DNA of 64,000 nt from positions 22,133,446 to 22,197,445 of the forward strand of contig OY743172.1 of the NCBI GenBank assembly GCA_963555705.1, given 5' to 3'. This DNA is from Ligustrum vulgare. Its lineage: Eukaryota > Streptophyta > Magnoliopsida > Lamiales > Oleaceae. The translations under genes were made by a program, and so were the position numbers. Within the stretch, counting starts at the first letter, position 1; the number at the start of each line of letters is the position of its first letter. Positions 24,099-34,945 of this stretch are shown one piece after another. Under the pieces are notes generated by a model, which did no database searches, had not been told where the DNA came from, and saw only the letters and a program-made list of their open reading frames with translations.

Positions 24099-24954
24099 TG
24101 TTATCGTGATGTTTTGTCCAACGGAGCCTTTGCGATTGTGGTGCAATTTTTGTGGTGTATGCGGTGGTAGGTTGAGATGGGGTTGCTGGGACAAATGTTG
24201 TATCCGTGCTGGTGGCGGTGTTGGTGCTGCAATGATGATGATGGTTATGTTAAATCACTGACTTTCCACGCAAGGATTATATTGTATGTTTTTCATCTTT
24301 TTCCTTAACTTTCTAATATTGATGAGCATCAATAGCAAAGAGATTGCCTCGTCTGCAGCCAGCACCAGACCCATCAGGCATGGTTCTTGTGGATAATCAG
24401 AGACCAGCAGAGAGGGTAGCCAGTGCTTCTTGTTGCTCTTAAAGTTGATGTATGGTTCTCATTGTAGATGGATTTATTAAAGTAAAATCATAACAAATTT
24501 TAGTGGCTCTACTTTCTGTACATCTTTTGGAATGTAAAGAAAAATTCTCAGAATTTCTTCATTTTTCAAATATAAGTATTTGGCTTCGACCTGTCTGTCA
24601 TGTGCAATGAAATTGGTACATGAATTTGTTTATTTATGTTTAAGCGTGGGATGTGAGAAAACCCAATCACTTTATTATTTGTAATATTCTTGAAGTACAA
24701 TGTCTACTATTGGTATCTCAGCATTCTGATTTTTTTCCCCTACGAAATATATGCCAAGAAAAATGTTTTCAAGTTAATTGCATCTATGGAAATCACCAAC
24801 TTCTTTGCAAACATAATTTTAGGGGATTGGTGGTGGTGGTGGTAAGATGGACAGTAGGATCCAAGGGTGATGGTAGTAGTGCCGCAGTGTCGAGGTCAAG
24901 GTGGTGGTCAGTGCCCGATGGCGACGAGGGCAGTGGACGGTGGTGGTGACTAAA
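24099..24954. other. Intergenic DNA, no gene supported
   Basis: Contains (GGT)n/(GGTGGT)n-type stretches at 24828-24845 and 24900-24950 and otherwise AT-rich sequence. The frames at 24058-24261 and 24653-24949 are short, end in low complexity and show no domain. Confidence 0.35.
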
Positions 24955-25900
24955 ATTACATTTGTAACTAATTACAATTAAAATTACAAAATTGAACTAA
25001 AGTTAGAAGAATAGCAGTAAATGATACTTAGAACACCCTGAACAAACAAGAAAATTGAAATCTTAGAACCTACTACAGTTGTAATTAATTACAAAATTGA
25101 ACTAAAGTTACAATTATAATTAATTACAAACTGCATTGTAATTAATTATAAGATTAATTTGCAATTGTAATCAATTCAATTAATTTTAAAAGAAAAATAA
25201 ATTTTTAAGTGAATTGTCATATACAATTAAGTTACAAATTGTAATTAATTACATATTCATTAGTTACAGTTGTAATTAATTAAAAAATTGAAATAAAGTT
25301 ACAATTGCAATTAATTACAAAATTGAAATAAAGTTACAATTGTAATTAATTATAAACTATTAACAAAATGTAATTAAGTTATAATTGCAGTTGTAATTAA
25401 GGTGAATGTAACTAATTAAATTTTGTAAATAATTCAATTAATTTCAATAAAAAGATCTGTCATGTTTTACAATTTTATTAGTTACAACTGTAATTAATCG
25501 AAACATTGAAAGAAAATTACAATTATAATTAATTACAAAATCTGATTAATTGTAATTGTAGTTAAAATTGCAAATTTAAAATAAAGTTACAATTGTATTT
25601 TCGACGGTGATTATTAGTGGTAGTTGGTGGTGATTGTTTTAGGTGGTGGTGGTGATTACAATTGTATTTAATAGCAAAATTAAAATAAAATTATAATTGT
25701 AATTAATTCTAAATTGTAACTAATAACCAAATGTAATTAAGTTGTAATTAAGGTGAATGTAACTAAATCAATTATTTTTAACAAGAAAATATATCATGTT
25801 TTATGAATTGCAACTTAATTGTAATTAATTAGTTAGTTACAGTTGTAATTGATCACAAAATTGAAATTAATTTACAATTGTAATTAATTACAAACAGTCA
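24955..25900. repeat. Field of degenerate TTACAATTGTAATTAATTAC repeats
   Basis: The self-complementary core TTACAATTGTAA, often followed by TTAATTACAAA, recurs many times with small changes. A longer block (GTAATTAAGGTGAATGTAACTA, then a stretch ending in ATCATGTTTTA/CTGTCATGTTTTA) occurs near 25395 and 25745, suggesting a higher-order period of about 350 bases. The pattern looks like a decayed satellite or a foldback-type repeat. Copy number and period need computing. Confidence 0.6.
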
Positions 25901-26976
25901 ATATGATTTGCCTGATTACCTGATTTTGGTAATATGTTTTACATTCTTAAAATAACTTTCAAAATGCCTGATATTAAAAAATAAGCCCCTTCAAGTTTTG
26001 TATTTCTGTACTTAACCCTATTTATTTCATGATCTTTGATGACAAAGTCGAATTTGAGCATAGAGTAAATATTTTCACAATCACATCATCGTCATGACCT
26101 TCGACGCATTGTCTTCACCACCACCATCGTCGTCGTCATCACCACCACCTCCGACTTTCCGATTTGCAACCACATCTTGAAGATGAAAACAAATAACTGA
26201 TGTGTGTATAAATAAAAATCTAAAAATTATGAAGATCAATAAAAAATAAAATTTGTAAAGTTACTTCCATCATCAATGAATTGAACACGTGACCTATGAT
26301 CTATGTAGATTTGACATATGACTTGAATATGTGATATGTGACCCTGACTTGAACATGTGGCTTGAATATGTGACATGTGACATATGATCTAAATATGAGA
26401 CCCAAACATGTGATCTGTAACTTGTGACTCGTATATGTGACCATAGTGACCACCAACAAATGATAGTATCTCACCACCACCACATTTGAAACTAGTACAC
26501 CAATACCTCACCATCAGATACGACTACACCACCACTGAAACAACCGCCACCTTATACCAACACTGCCCCCCCACCACCGAAACTCTCTAATCACCACCTC
26601 CAAAACCACCACCACCAACAACAAAATCACCATTTCACTCAAAATAACCACCAATAACGAAAAAAATTCAAAAATCCAATTGAAAAAGAGGCGTTGTGAA
26701 GATCGGAGCTCACAATCTGTCGTGAAGTGTGACGCTCACAACAGAGGGTCACGAGCGACATCGCCTCAGCCACTGTCGACGACTGTAGATACATCGCCAC
26801 CCCACCTACAGCACCGCCCCAATCAAACCCAACCCTGACGGCTGTAGAAACATTGCCACTGACGATGGTTCGATGTTGTAGGGGGGACGATTTCTATGAG
26901 TTGAGATTCCTGCCAGTTGGGATGTTTGAATTATCCGGTAATTTGGGGCTTCGATGGGGGTTGGTGGGTGGGTAAA
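25901..26976. other. Low-complexity intergenic DNA
   Basis: 26100-26155 and 26470-26625 are CAC/CCA-rich. 26285-26450 repeats CTTGAATATGTGACATGTGA-like words, similar in style to the first 200 bases of the window. 26690-26900 is GC-richer and contains two related blocks near GACTGTAGATACATCGCCAC and GGCTGTAGAAACATTGCCAC. No gene is supported. Confidence 0.35.
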
Positions 26977-27810
26977 TTAATAAATATTATTTTATTAATA
27001 TTCTATTATTAGTATTAACACCTGATTAGTGAAAATAAAATTAATATTTTTGAGTTTTGTATTAGTGTAAACATAAAGAGGCTTAGTTGTAATTACCACT
27101 AATAATAATTGCCTATCAGCAATGAAAATTATATTAATAGATTCACGAGTCGAAAGACTCAAAAACCTTACTTTCACCTGAGCTTAAGCTCCACAGTCAA
27201 AGTTAAATAGAACATTTCTATGTAAGCATCGCAACTAGGAAATCTCGTAATAGAAAAGGTATTTGATAATAAAAATTTTAGGATAAATTAAGAAACACTC
27301 ACGGAACTTTACACATAGTAATACTTACTATATTTTAAAAGGGAAACAAACAAACACTCACTCAACTTCATTTACTATCCACCGTCCATCCCTAACCTCA
27401 AATCCGTCACTTGCACTTGATGAAAATGACACTGTGGCAAACAATTTCCTACATGGCATATCCAAATCAGCAAAATACTTCCAAATTAGCATTAGAAAAC
27501 ACGATTTGACACTCTTGTTTGGAATATAAACAACAACCTAAATTTCTTATTCTTATCATCTTCTCCAAATTCCCTTCTTCAACCCTGATCTTACTACAGG
27601 AACTTGGGCTTCTTGTTCAAAAGAAATTGGTAGTGAACGTGCATGGGAACAGGAACCTCCCTCTCCGGTGGCGAACAATTTCTGGTAGAACTCTGTGAGC
27701 AAGGCCTGTCTCTCTCTTGGCGACCTCATTAGAGGTTCTTCATGTTGCATTATCAAACCAACCATGTACTGATTAAAACAATCAAATATCGAAGCTTTTT
27801 CTTCATGTTG
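26977..27810. repeat. Left inverted arm of the Pack-type element
   Basis: Its reverse complement matches 34353-34945 joined to 47239-47479 with only scattered differences. It lacks the retroelement, so its CTATG at 27218-27222 shows the uninterrupted version of the insertion site. A 69-codon minus-strand frame (27556-27765) is mirrored in the right arm and is not called as a gene. Confidence 0.85.
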
Positions 27811-28002
27811 ACTTTCTATAGCACATAATCATAGCATTCTTTTTCGGTGGTACTAACTTCTCCCCTTTCCCCCCTTCCAACTACAACATATTTGACTTTC
27901 TATAGCACATAATCATAGCATTCTTTTTCGGCCCATATAAAGATTAGGGCACCCAGTTTTCATTCAAAAATGACCACTATGCTCTTCCAGATTTCCTCTC
28001 GC

Positions 28003-28206
28003 CCAGTCAGTTTTCTTATCAAAGGCGAACGTGAAGGAGGAGCCGCAGAGGTCGTGGATTTTGAGCCGGAGGACCATTCGTCCATAGGAGAGGCGGCTCA
28101 TGCCCCCAACCGCGGTGCCAATGTTCCTCGGTTTAAGTATGCTATCACAGGCGCTTGTTGGCCTCTGCTCCTAAGAAGACCAAGGGAAGGGACACTGATT
28201 CCGTGA
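28003..28206 (+). other. Coding-like segment of unknown origin
   Basis: GC-richer than its surroundings, with an open frame containing SSRPVSFLIKGEREGGAAEV and HAPNRGANVPRFKYAITGAC. It may be another captured exon, because it sits beside clear captures in the same element. I do not recognise the family. Confidence 0.3.
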
Positions 28207-28671
28207 AATGGATGGGACAGAACTTCTCAACCAGGCCATAACTTGACTGTTGATTGGGCATTCAACAAAGGTCCAATCAGGAGGAGGAACCCTAATGGAA
28301 ACCCTTGGTAAATTCTTCCAAATTCCCTGTTATTATAGACGTAAGTTTTTCTTCTCTACTAAACTTAGAATTTTCCATGTCATTTGATGTTTATCCAACT
28401 ACTGATACGATTTGGTTTGACTTGAACACAAAAGATTTATACTTTGGATCTTCTGGAAGAGTTCAGCAATGCTAAAACTTGTTTACACATATTTTAACAG
28501 TTTAGATTGTTAGTTTCCTTCCTTGATATTGATTATGCTGTATTCATTTTGGCAAACTGATTGGAATTGGTCTTTTCTGAACCTTTATTTCCCATACTTG
28601 AACTCATAGACAGGTGAGCGATTAAATATCCTGGGATTCCAAGTACTCTGTTTCGCTAATATCTCCATGAA

Positions 28672-28952
28672 CCACCTCTCAGGCTTGAATGAAGCTGCAT
28701 CTGGACCCCAATTGTAATCCATTCTTTCCATAGAGTATGGAACGTATATCACCATGCCTCCAGCCTTTACTTTGGTTCCATCTGGTAAAACATCATTTTC
28801 TAATATGCCTTTGGGATCCTGTAAATCATTTTCTTCTCAATCACTTTCTGCCCTTCGATGCATTAAATTAACTGAGAAATCTCTAACCTGGGGAACAGCT
28901 GGGTATAATCGAAGTGTTTCTGTAATCACGACATGCAAATAATACAGTTTCC
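28672..28952 (-). pseudogene. Captured cytochrome P450 fragment (CYP704-like)
   Basis: Minus strand, two exons with an intact GT-AG intron between. Exon 28888-28952 encodes GKLYYLHVVITETLRLYPAV then PQ, including the P450 K-helix E-T-L-R motif. Exon ~28672-28818 encodes DPKGILENDVLPDGTKVKAG, then the YVPYSMERMDYNWGPDAASF segment and a KPER end, i.e. the P450 PERF/W region. The phrasing is typical of fatty-acid hydroxylases of the CYP704 family. The N-terminal half, the oxygen-binding helix and the heme-Cys loop are missing. Bases downstream do not continue the protein, so this is a captured internal piece. Confidence 0.8.
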
Positions 28953-29171
28953 CTAAGGTATCATGATTCAGAAGTCTTGTAAATTGCTCTACTCTCTAAT
29001 TGAATGATTCTAGATCCTCTTTATGATACATATCTAATGGATCTATTTTCACCTTTTGGTTCATTGCTATTTGCTACATAGCTGTTAGATTTCTTCAAAG
29101 CTGTTAGTTTCGTTGTCCATAGTTTTTTGACTTCAAATTTCCCCATTTGTTCCTTTTGTTAATGTGCAACA

Positions 29172-29402
29172 GCACGAGCATTGGTGGGGTATCTAATAAG
29201 CTTAAGGTTCAACAGTCTTCCACTCAACCAGCTTTGAAGGTTAGGAATAATCTCTTTCCCTTTACAAATTATTATTGAGGCTTCATTTTTTTCTTCACAA
29301 GTTTGTATAAATTCATATGAATATTACTAATAACAGGTGAGAAAGGAAAAATTAGGGGATAAAATAACAGCCCTTCACAAACTCGTTTCTCCATTTGGAA
29401 AG
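29172..29402 (+). pseudogene. Captured bHLH transcription-factor fragment
   Basis: Plus strand, two exons with splice signals kept. Exon ~29172-29239 encodes SIGGVSNKLKVQQSSTQPAL then K. Exon 29337-29402 encodes VRKEKLGDKITALHKLVSPF then GK, followed by GTAAAA. This is the atypical bHLH segment in which VRKEKLGDRITALQQLVSPF leads into the loop, as in the bHLH110/bHLH123-type plant subgroup. Only the basic/helix 1 part is present; helix 2 is absent. Its orientation is opposite to the P450 piece 220 bases away. Confidence 0.75.
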
Positions 29403-29581
29403 GTAAAATAATTGCATTCTTGCCTCTCCAATCTCCATTATTTACTCAGTTCAAGGTATTAACTCCATTATTTGTGAAATGTTTGTCTTTCTTCTTTTAA
29501 TGAAAACGAAGGTTAGAAATCTGGTATATGCATCTTAACTTGGTAATGCTGAGTATAGTGGAGCTCCAAATGAAGTGAGGT

Positions 29582-29776
29582 TTGCAATATAAGAAATGTA
29601 AGCACTGTGGGTTCTATGAAGAGGACACCATTAAGGCGGATGGTGTATTTGATGAATGGGAGCTTTGCACTTCTGATTTTACGAAGTCTGATGGGAAATA
29701 TGTTCATTTGAAAAATAAAGAATTTAATGCAACGTTTTCTTGTCCAGAATGTGTACCTTTTGGAAATGGTGAGTAA
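29582..29776 (+). pseudogene. Captured fragment of a plant CxxC-type protein
   Basis: The frame KKCKHCGFYEEDTIKADGVF, then DEWELCTSDFTKSDGKYVHL and FNATFSCPECVPFG, carries two CxxC pairs and reads like a single exon with AG before and GTGAGT after. I recall similar segments in uncharacterised plant membrane-associated proteins but cannot name the family. Bases 30020-30230 may hold more of the same gene, broken by stops. Frame quality is good, so capture could be recent. Confidence 0.5.
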
Positions 29777-30654
29777 TGACTTTGCTCTTGGAATTTTATG
29801 CATCCTTCAATTCTCACATTTGATGTAGGTATGTAGCCTTCATGCATCTTGATGGAATAACTGGTTTAATGATGGAACGTCATCATTTTAAGAACATTCT
29901 TGTGTGCTTTTCTAAGTGTCATAGAAGGCAAGTGAAACCCCATCTGCCTAAAACTTTCCGTCATCATTTTTGTTTTCGCTGTTGATTATGATATATTTCT
30001 TTTTTGGTAATGCATTACAGTGGAAAGACATTAGGAGACTTTTTGAAGGCAATGGATTTTTGAAGATTTATTAGAGGCAGTGGTGGAGAAGGGAGTCCAT
30101 TTATCTTCAAGATGAGATGTCTGCTAAAGCTGATCGATATCAGGTGAAAAGAGTTTGCAAGAAGAGACTGAAGTTCCACATATTTCACAAGAGAAAAAGT
30201 CGAAAACGGCAATGTGATGTAGGAAAGATGCATGGTTTTATATGTAACTACAAGTATTGAATAATTTTTATTTGTATTTTGGTATAACATTTTGAATTCA
30301 GTGTTATATTGATTGAAATTAAAAATCTTAATAAAATTTATTGTGTTTTTGCATTTTTATATTGTTTTGAATAATGCAAAAAAAAAAAAAAGAATTAATT
30401 AATTTGATACAAATAAAAAAAAATCTAAAAACGATTTAATTTCTCCCTACAAATAGTATCTTAGCCTACAAATACTCTTTCCCTACAAAAAATTACTAGT
30501 GAATCACCCGTGCGATGCACGGGAAGAAACGTATTGATAAAGATTATTCAATGTGAAATTAGATGAATCATTCAGATAAAATAAATAAATTTTTCAAATA
30601 AAAAATATCATCATTTATTGGTTTCATATGACTACAAATTCTGGAATACTTCTT

Positions 30655-31080
30655 TGTACATAACATTGTTTGTTAATTTTGTTGGTCTTCCATTCTTATC
30701 ACAAATCAACATCTTTAATCCGGAATGATTTGTCACCTAGAAATCGCAACATAAAGTTGTCCATGTGTAAACACCAGCCATTTAAGAAGAAGTCCCACAT
30801 GCGAATGTGATTGTCCCTAACTCTTATTGATAATAATGGCATAGGACGTCATCAATGAAAATTATCTTCTTTGAAATTTAATAGGTTTTCTAGAATTAGA
30901 AGGACTCAACGATATCATTGGAATAAAGAATTTGTGTCCTGCATTGATGCTGGAAAGAATTTGACCTTCTAGAACATGATCGCCAAGTTTTGTAACTATC
31001 AACCTTATTCCATTGCACAACCCCTGTGTATGATCAATATTTCTCAGAAAGAACTTGTATCCTTCACTTATCCGATGCAA
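30655..31080 (-). pseudogene. PIF1-like helicase C-terminal fragment of a Helitron
   Basis: Starts HRISEGYKFFLRNIDHTQGL, then CNGIRLIVTKLGDHVLEGQI, IPMISLSPSNSRKPIKFQRR, and after stops and frame changes THGQLYVAIS with VTNHSG. The LRN-x-D-x-x-x-G-L-C-N-G block and the G-Q-L-Y-V-A-x-S motif are signatures of the Helitron/PIF1 C-terminal helicase. Walker A and B motifs are missing. Confidence 0.8.
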
Positions 31081-31485
31081 CGGTCCACCACGTGGTTCAA
31101 TAAAGATATCCCCGTGTCCAAGTCATGTATCAAAATCTACCGACAATCAATTCGGTAATTTTATCGATAATAGGGAAATCATATTGGCTATCACCGGTCG
31201 CCCACCAACCAATAAGTATAAGTCTTACATTTGAAATATTTTCCTCAATCATCTTTTCTCAAACCGACCTAAATTGCTTTAACGATTTGTTGTATTTGTC
31301 TAGCATATTTTTCAAATAAAAAGCTATACAATCATGCAACATTGAATCGCATGATTTACTCTTATCAAGGGACATTAAAAGACATAAATTAAGTTTCAGA
31401 CTAAATTATCTGTAAACAATATAAATATAAAAGCAATAAATACATAATACGTACTCCATGACCCTTTTTCTGCTTTCAACCTCAT

Positions 31486-31791
31486 TCACATTGTCAACAA
31501 TGTAAAGCCAGCAAATTGTAGCGCTGAACCATCATCAGGCAACATACTCCCAATCTTATGGCAATTTTGACCGTGTAATCTGAAGACTGAAGACCCTCCA
31601 CCATCATTTAGCCAATTATCTAATCCCCCTATAGAAGTGAACAAAAACATCATATTATATGTCTGAATGTTCTCAAAGAAATTCTCAATCCTGTCGTCCC
31701 TACCATATAACAAGTTTTTCAAAATAAGCGGATGATCTTCCATAAGAGGAATCTTCACTTTCTCTTGTATACAACAAAGAAGGGTTAACAA
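31486..31791 (-). pseudogene. Helitron Rep N-terminal (Helitron_like_N) fragment
   Basis: The translated piece contains YNMMFLFTSIGGLDNWLNDG and SVFRLHGQNCHKIGSMLPDD, matching the conserved plant Helitron pattern (Y-N-x-M-F-x-F-T-S-x-G, then R-x-x-G-Q-x-x-H-x-I-G-S-L-x-P). The HxH rolling-circle replication motif and catalytic tyrosines are not present in this piece, so it cannot act alone. Confidence 0.8.
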
Positions 31792-33079
31792 ATAAATCGC
31801 AAAATCGAATTAAACCACAACAAATGGTTTTGTTTGGTTCAGTTCGGTTTGGAAAAATTCCAAACCGCCTTAACGATTTGGTTTAGGTTTCAATTGTCAA
31901 AACCGCGATTTCAAACAGTCAACCTGCCAAATTTTAAAAAATTAAAAAAAATAAAAATAAAGGCAAACGTTCAATTAAAAAAATGCAACACACTTTTTAT
32001 TGTCAACAAATCAAAATTAAGGAATCAAAGATTAATTTGTTCAAATTCACAATCATTTGCAAATAATTCTTGCTCATACAATTTATAATCATTATCCAAG
32101 ACAATAGGTATAAGAAACGAATTCGATAATCACAAAAAAAGAAAAAAAATACTAAAATTGTGAGATTGATAATGATGCATCAAATTTCATGATATTATAG
32201 GTTTTTGCAATAATTATACAACGTAATTGTTTTTTTAATGAAAATTATAATATAACATTGATCATCTCAATTTTCAGTTAAGTAAATTGGGATACAATTT
32301 ACTTATTGTTGTAGAAATTTAAGAATCATAAATATTGATTTAAAATATAAAAATTAATATCATGTCAGACTTAACAATTATGACAAAAAAATCATTAATA
32401 ACTATATAATTTCAAAACAATATAAATAAATCTGTTAACCGTTAATGTAAAAAATGTGATATGAGACTTTCTGGAATAAAAAATTATATAATAATTAAAT
32501 GTAATTGTAAATAAAATTATTTTGATAAATAATCTGATATAGAAAAGAAGGTTATTATGTATATATAATAAAGAACTTAAAAGAATGACTATTTAAAATG
32601 AAATTTAATACAACTTGATTAAATATTCGATATAAATGAAAATGAAAATTCGACATTGGATTTGTATGACCGAACGAAATTATTCATCCATAAGATTGAG
32701 ACCAATAAAATATCACAATTATTATAAAAAAATTATTTACGTATTAAAAGTAACTTTCTATAAAAATACTAATTAATTTAATAGAACGCAATACAAAGGA
32801 GCTGAAATTTTTAGATGTACTAAATAACTAAAAAAATAAGATTATTTATAAAAAGTTTTATATGATAATATTTATTTAATATTAGATGCGTAATACAATT
32901 TCGATATAATTTTGAATTGAAAATTTTACATTGAATTTGTATGAGTGCATACAAATACTTATTTATAAGATTCAAAACATTAAATGATTAGAATAATTTT
33001 ATGAAAAGAGAGTTTTAAACACAAATAACCAAATATAAATAAGTGAAAAAAATTCTTTATAAAAATACTTAAGTGGAAG

Positions 33080-33904
33080 TGATGAGATTCGAAGCGCGGA
33101 AGTAACGCCAGAAAGTTTCGAACTCAGGTTGTGGTTGGACGGATGAATCATGACCCGATATTCACGACGCGATGGCTCGACGATGCGGAATAAAGAACCA
33201 CGACTTTCGAAACACCACAAGGATTTGCCCAATCTCCTTGATAAGTCTCTGATTTTCAACGCCACAAATACTCTCGCGAATATTTGATAAGTTTTGGATG
33301 AACACCACAAGATAATCAATCTTGATAAGTTTGGGTTTGTAATGTGAATCCACACATTAAACAATTGAAAAACATTCAATCTCTTTTTATTCAATCATCA
33401 AAGTCTTAATTTACAATCAATCAAAAAGGCGTATAAATAAGTAAAATAAAACCCTAATCGCTAATTTACTCAAAATAGAATTCTAACTAACCTAAAATAG
33501 CTAAAACTGATAAGGAAATAAAATAATGAAAAATATTTAAATTCCATCAGTGGCTCATGTCCAGGAGCTGCCTTACGGCCGTGAGGGTCTTCAATTACGG
33601 CCGTGAATTGTGTAATTGAATTATGTTACGGCCGTGAATATTTTTGTTACGGCCGTAAATCCTTTTATCCGGTTTATGAATTAGACAGAGAGCATGTTAC
33701 GGCCGTGATCCTTCATTTACGGCCGTGATCTTCAAAAGTTACGGTCGTGACCAATCCATCCACGGCCGTGATTTTCGGTTCCTTTCGACACGGTTTGATC
33801 TTCAAAGCTCGTCGAACCTGCTGAATTTTTGTTTTGGCTTGAATATTTAAATTTTCCCGTCAAGCCTTCTATGACTCCGATTGTCGAGGGTCCGGATCAC
33901 ATCA
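33080..33904. mobile_element. Solo LTR nested in the Helitron
   Basis: 825 bp, beginning TGATGAGATTCG and ending CGGATCACATCA (TG...CA, inverted ends), flanked by the 5-bp duplication GGAAG (33075-33079 and 33905-33909). No internal retroelement sequence is present, so unequal recombination has left a single LTR. It contains eight copies of a TTACGGCCGTGA-like palindromic motif at 33573-33772. Its family differs from the LTRs at 2305 and 45745. Confidence 0.8.
33573..33772. repeat. Eight palindromic TTACGGCCGTGA-like motifs in 200 bases
   Basis: The core ACGGCCGT is self-complementary. Copies are irregularly spaced, about 17-40 bases apart. One has CGGTCGTG in place of CGGCCGTG, and one is followed by AA rather than GA. 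Irregular spacing and unrelated spacers argue against a CRISPR array. They lie inside the solo LTR. Confidence 0.8.
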
Positions 33905-34021
33905 GGAAGTAGAAGTGTGAATACAATAAAAGCTGAATTTTGAAGTGTGAACACAATAAAAGCTTATCAAAAAGTTGTGTCAAATTGGCGGGAAATTATC
34001 CTCCTTTAATATTAAGTAAGA

Positions 34022-34352
34022 TTTGTGGAGAAAAGTGGGATTTAGCCACAAAATAATTTGTTACCATGTGCCTATAAAATTTATTTTGTGAGCCAATGTA
34101 ATTTTAGTAGATAAATAATTTTGTCAGGAAAAGAAATAGGCTTCAAATTGTATTTGTGTCCAAAGGGTTTGTGGGAAGAAATTTTAGCCGACAAAATTCG
34201 AAATTTTGTAGGCTAATACCTTTTCCCTCGATGTTTGCCACACAAATCTCCCTACAAATTTGTTTTTGTATGGAAAGGTTTTTCCCCACAACTAAGGATC
34301 TTTCCCTACAAAATAATTTTGTATGTGGAAAGTATGTAGATATGAGATAATG
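34022..34352. other. Interior DNA between the Helitron and the right arm
   Basis: Contains repeated CCCTACAAA and TTTAGCCACAAAATAATTTG words that continue from 30430-30495 on the other side of the Helitron. The style resembles subterminal repeats of CACTA elements, but no CACTA end was found. Overlapping open frames here have no domain. Confidence 0.3.
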
Positions 34353-34945
34353 CAACATGAAGAAAAAGCTTCGATATTTGATTGTTTTAATCAGTACATG
34401 GTTGGTTTGATAATGCAACATGAAGAACCTCTGATGAGGTCGCCAAGAGAGAGACAGACCTTGCTCACAGAGTTCTACCAGAAATTGTTCGTCACTGGAG
34501 AGGGCGGTTCCTGTTCCCATGCACGTTCACTACCAATTTCTTTTGAACAAGAAGCCCAAGTTCCTGTAGTAAGATCAGGGTTGAAGAAGGGAATTTGGAG
34601 AAGATGATAAGAATAAGAAATTTAGGTTGCTGTTTATATTCCAAACAAGAGTGCCAAATCGTGTTTTCTAATGCTAATTTGGAAGTATTTTGCTGATTTG
34701 GATATGCCATGTAGGAAATTGTTTGCCACAGTGTCATTTTCATCAAGTGCAAGTGACGGATTTGAGGTTAGGGATGGACGGTGGATAGTAAATGAAGTTG
34801 AGTGAGTGTTTGTTTGTTTCCCTTTTAAAATATAGTAAGTATTGCTATGTGTAAAGTTCCGTGAGTGTTTCTTAATTTATCCTAAAATTTTTATTATCAA
34901 ATACCTTTTCTATTACGAGATTTCCTAGTTGCGATGCTTACATAG

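Larger units (their letters stand above)
30496..34021 (-). mobile_element. Helitron with decayed Rep/helicase remnants
   Basis: Minus strand. The 5' end is TCTTACTTAATATTAAAGGA at 34021, preceded by A. The 3' end CTAG is at 30496-30499, followed by T, with a 7-bp-stem hairpin (CCCGTGCGATGCACGGG) at 30508-30524. Two coding remnants in the expected order, Helitron-like N-terminal domain (31791-31486) then the PIF1 helicase C-terminus (31080-30655), show descent from an autonomous copy with the middle deleted. AT-rich DNA at 31820-33079 includes AACCAAACCG-type repeats like those of the hAT element at 1973. A solo LTR is inserted at 33080-33904. Confidence 0.85.

Noticed and set aside
29513..29803. 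96-codon minus-strand frame
   Set aside because: It is the antisense shadow of the CxxC exon at 29582-29776, which has the better splice borders and CxxC pairs.
33573..33772. CRISPR-like array of TTACGGCCGTGA
   Set aside because: Repeats are only 12 bases, unevenly spaced, in plant DNA and inside a solo LTR; there are no cas genes.
34323..34607. Open frame MVGLIMQHEEPLMRSPRERQ, also at 27556-27765
   Set aside because: It lies in both inverted arms and is conserved only because the arms are recent copies; no known domain.
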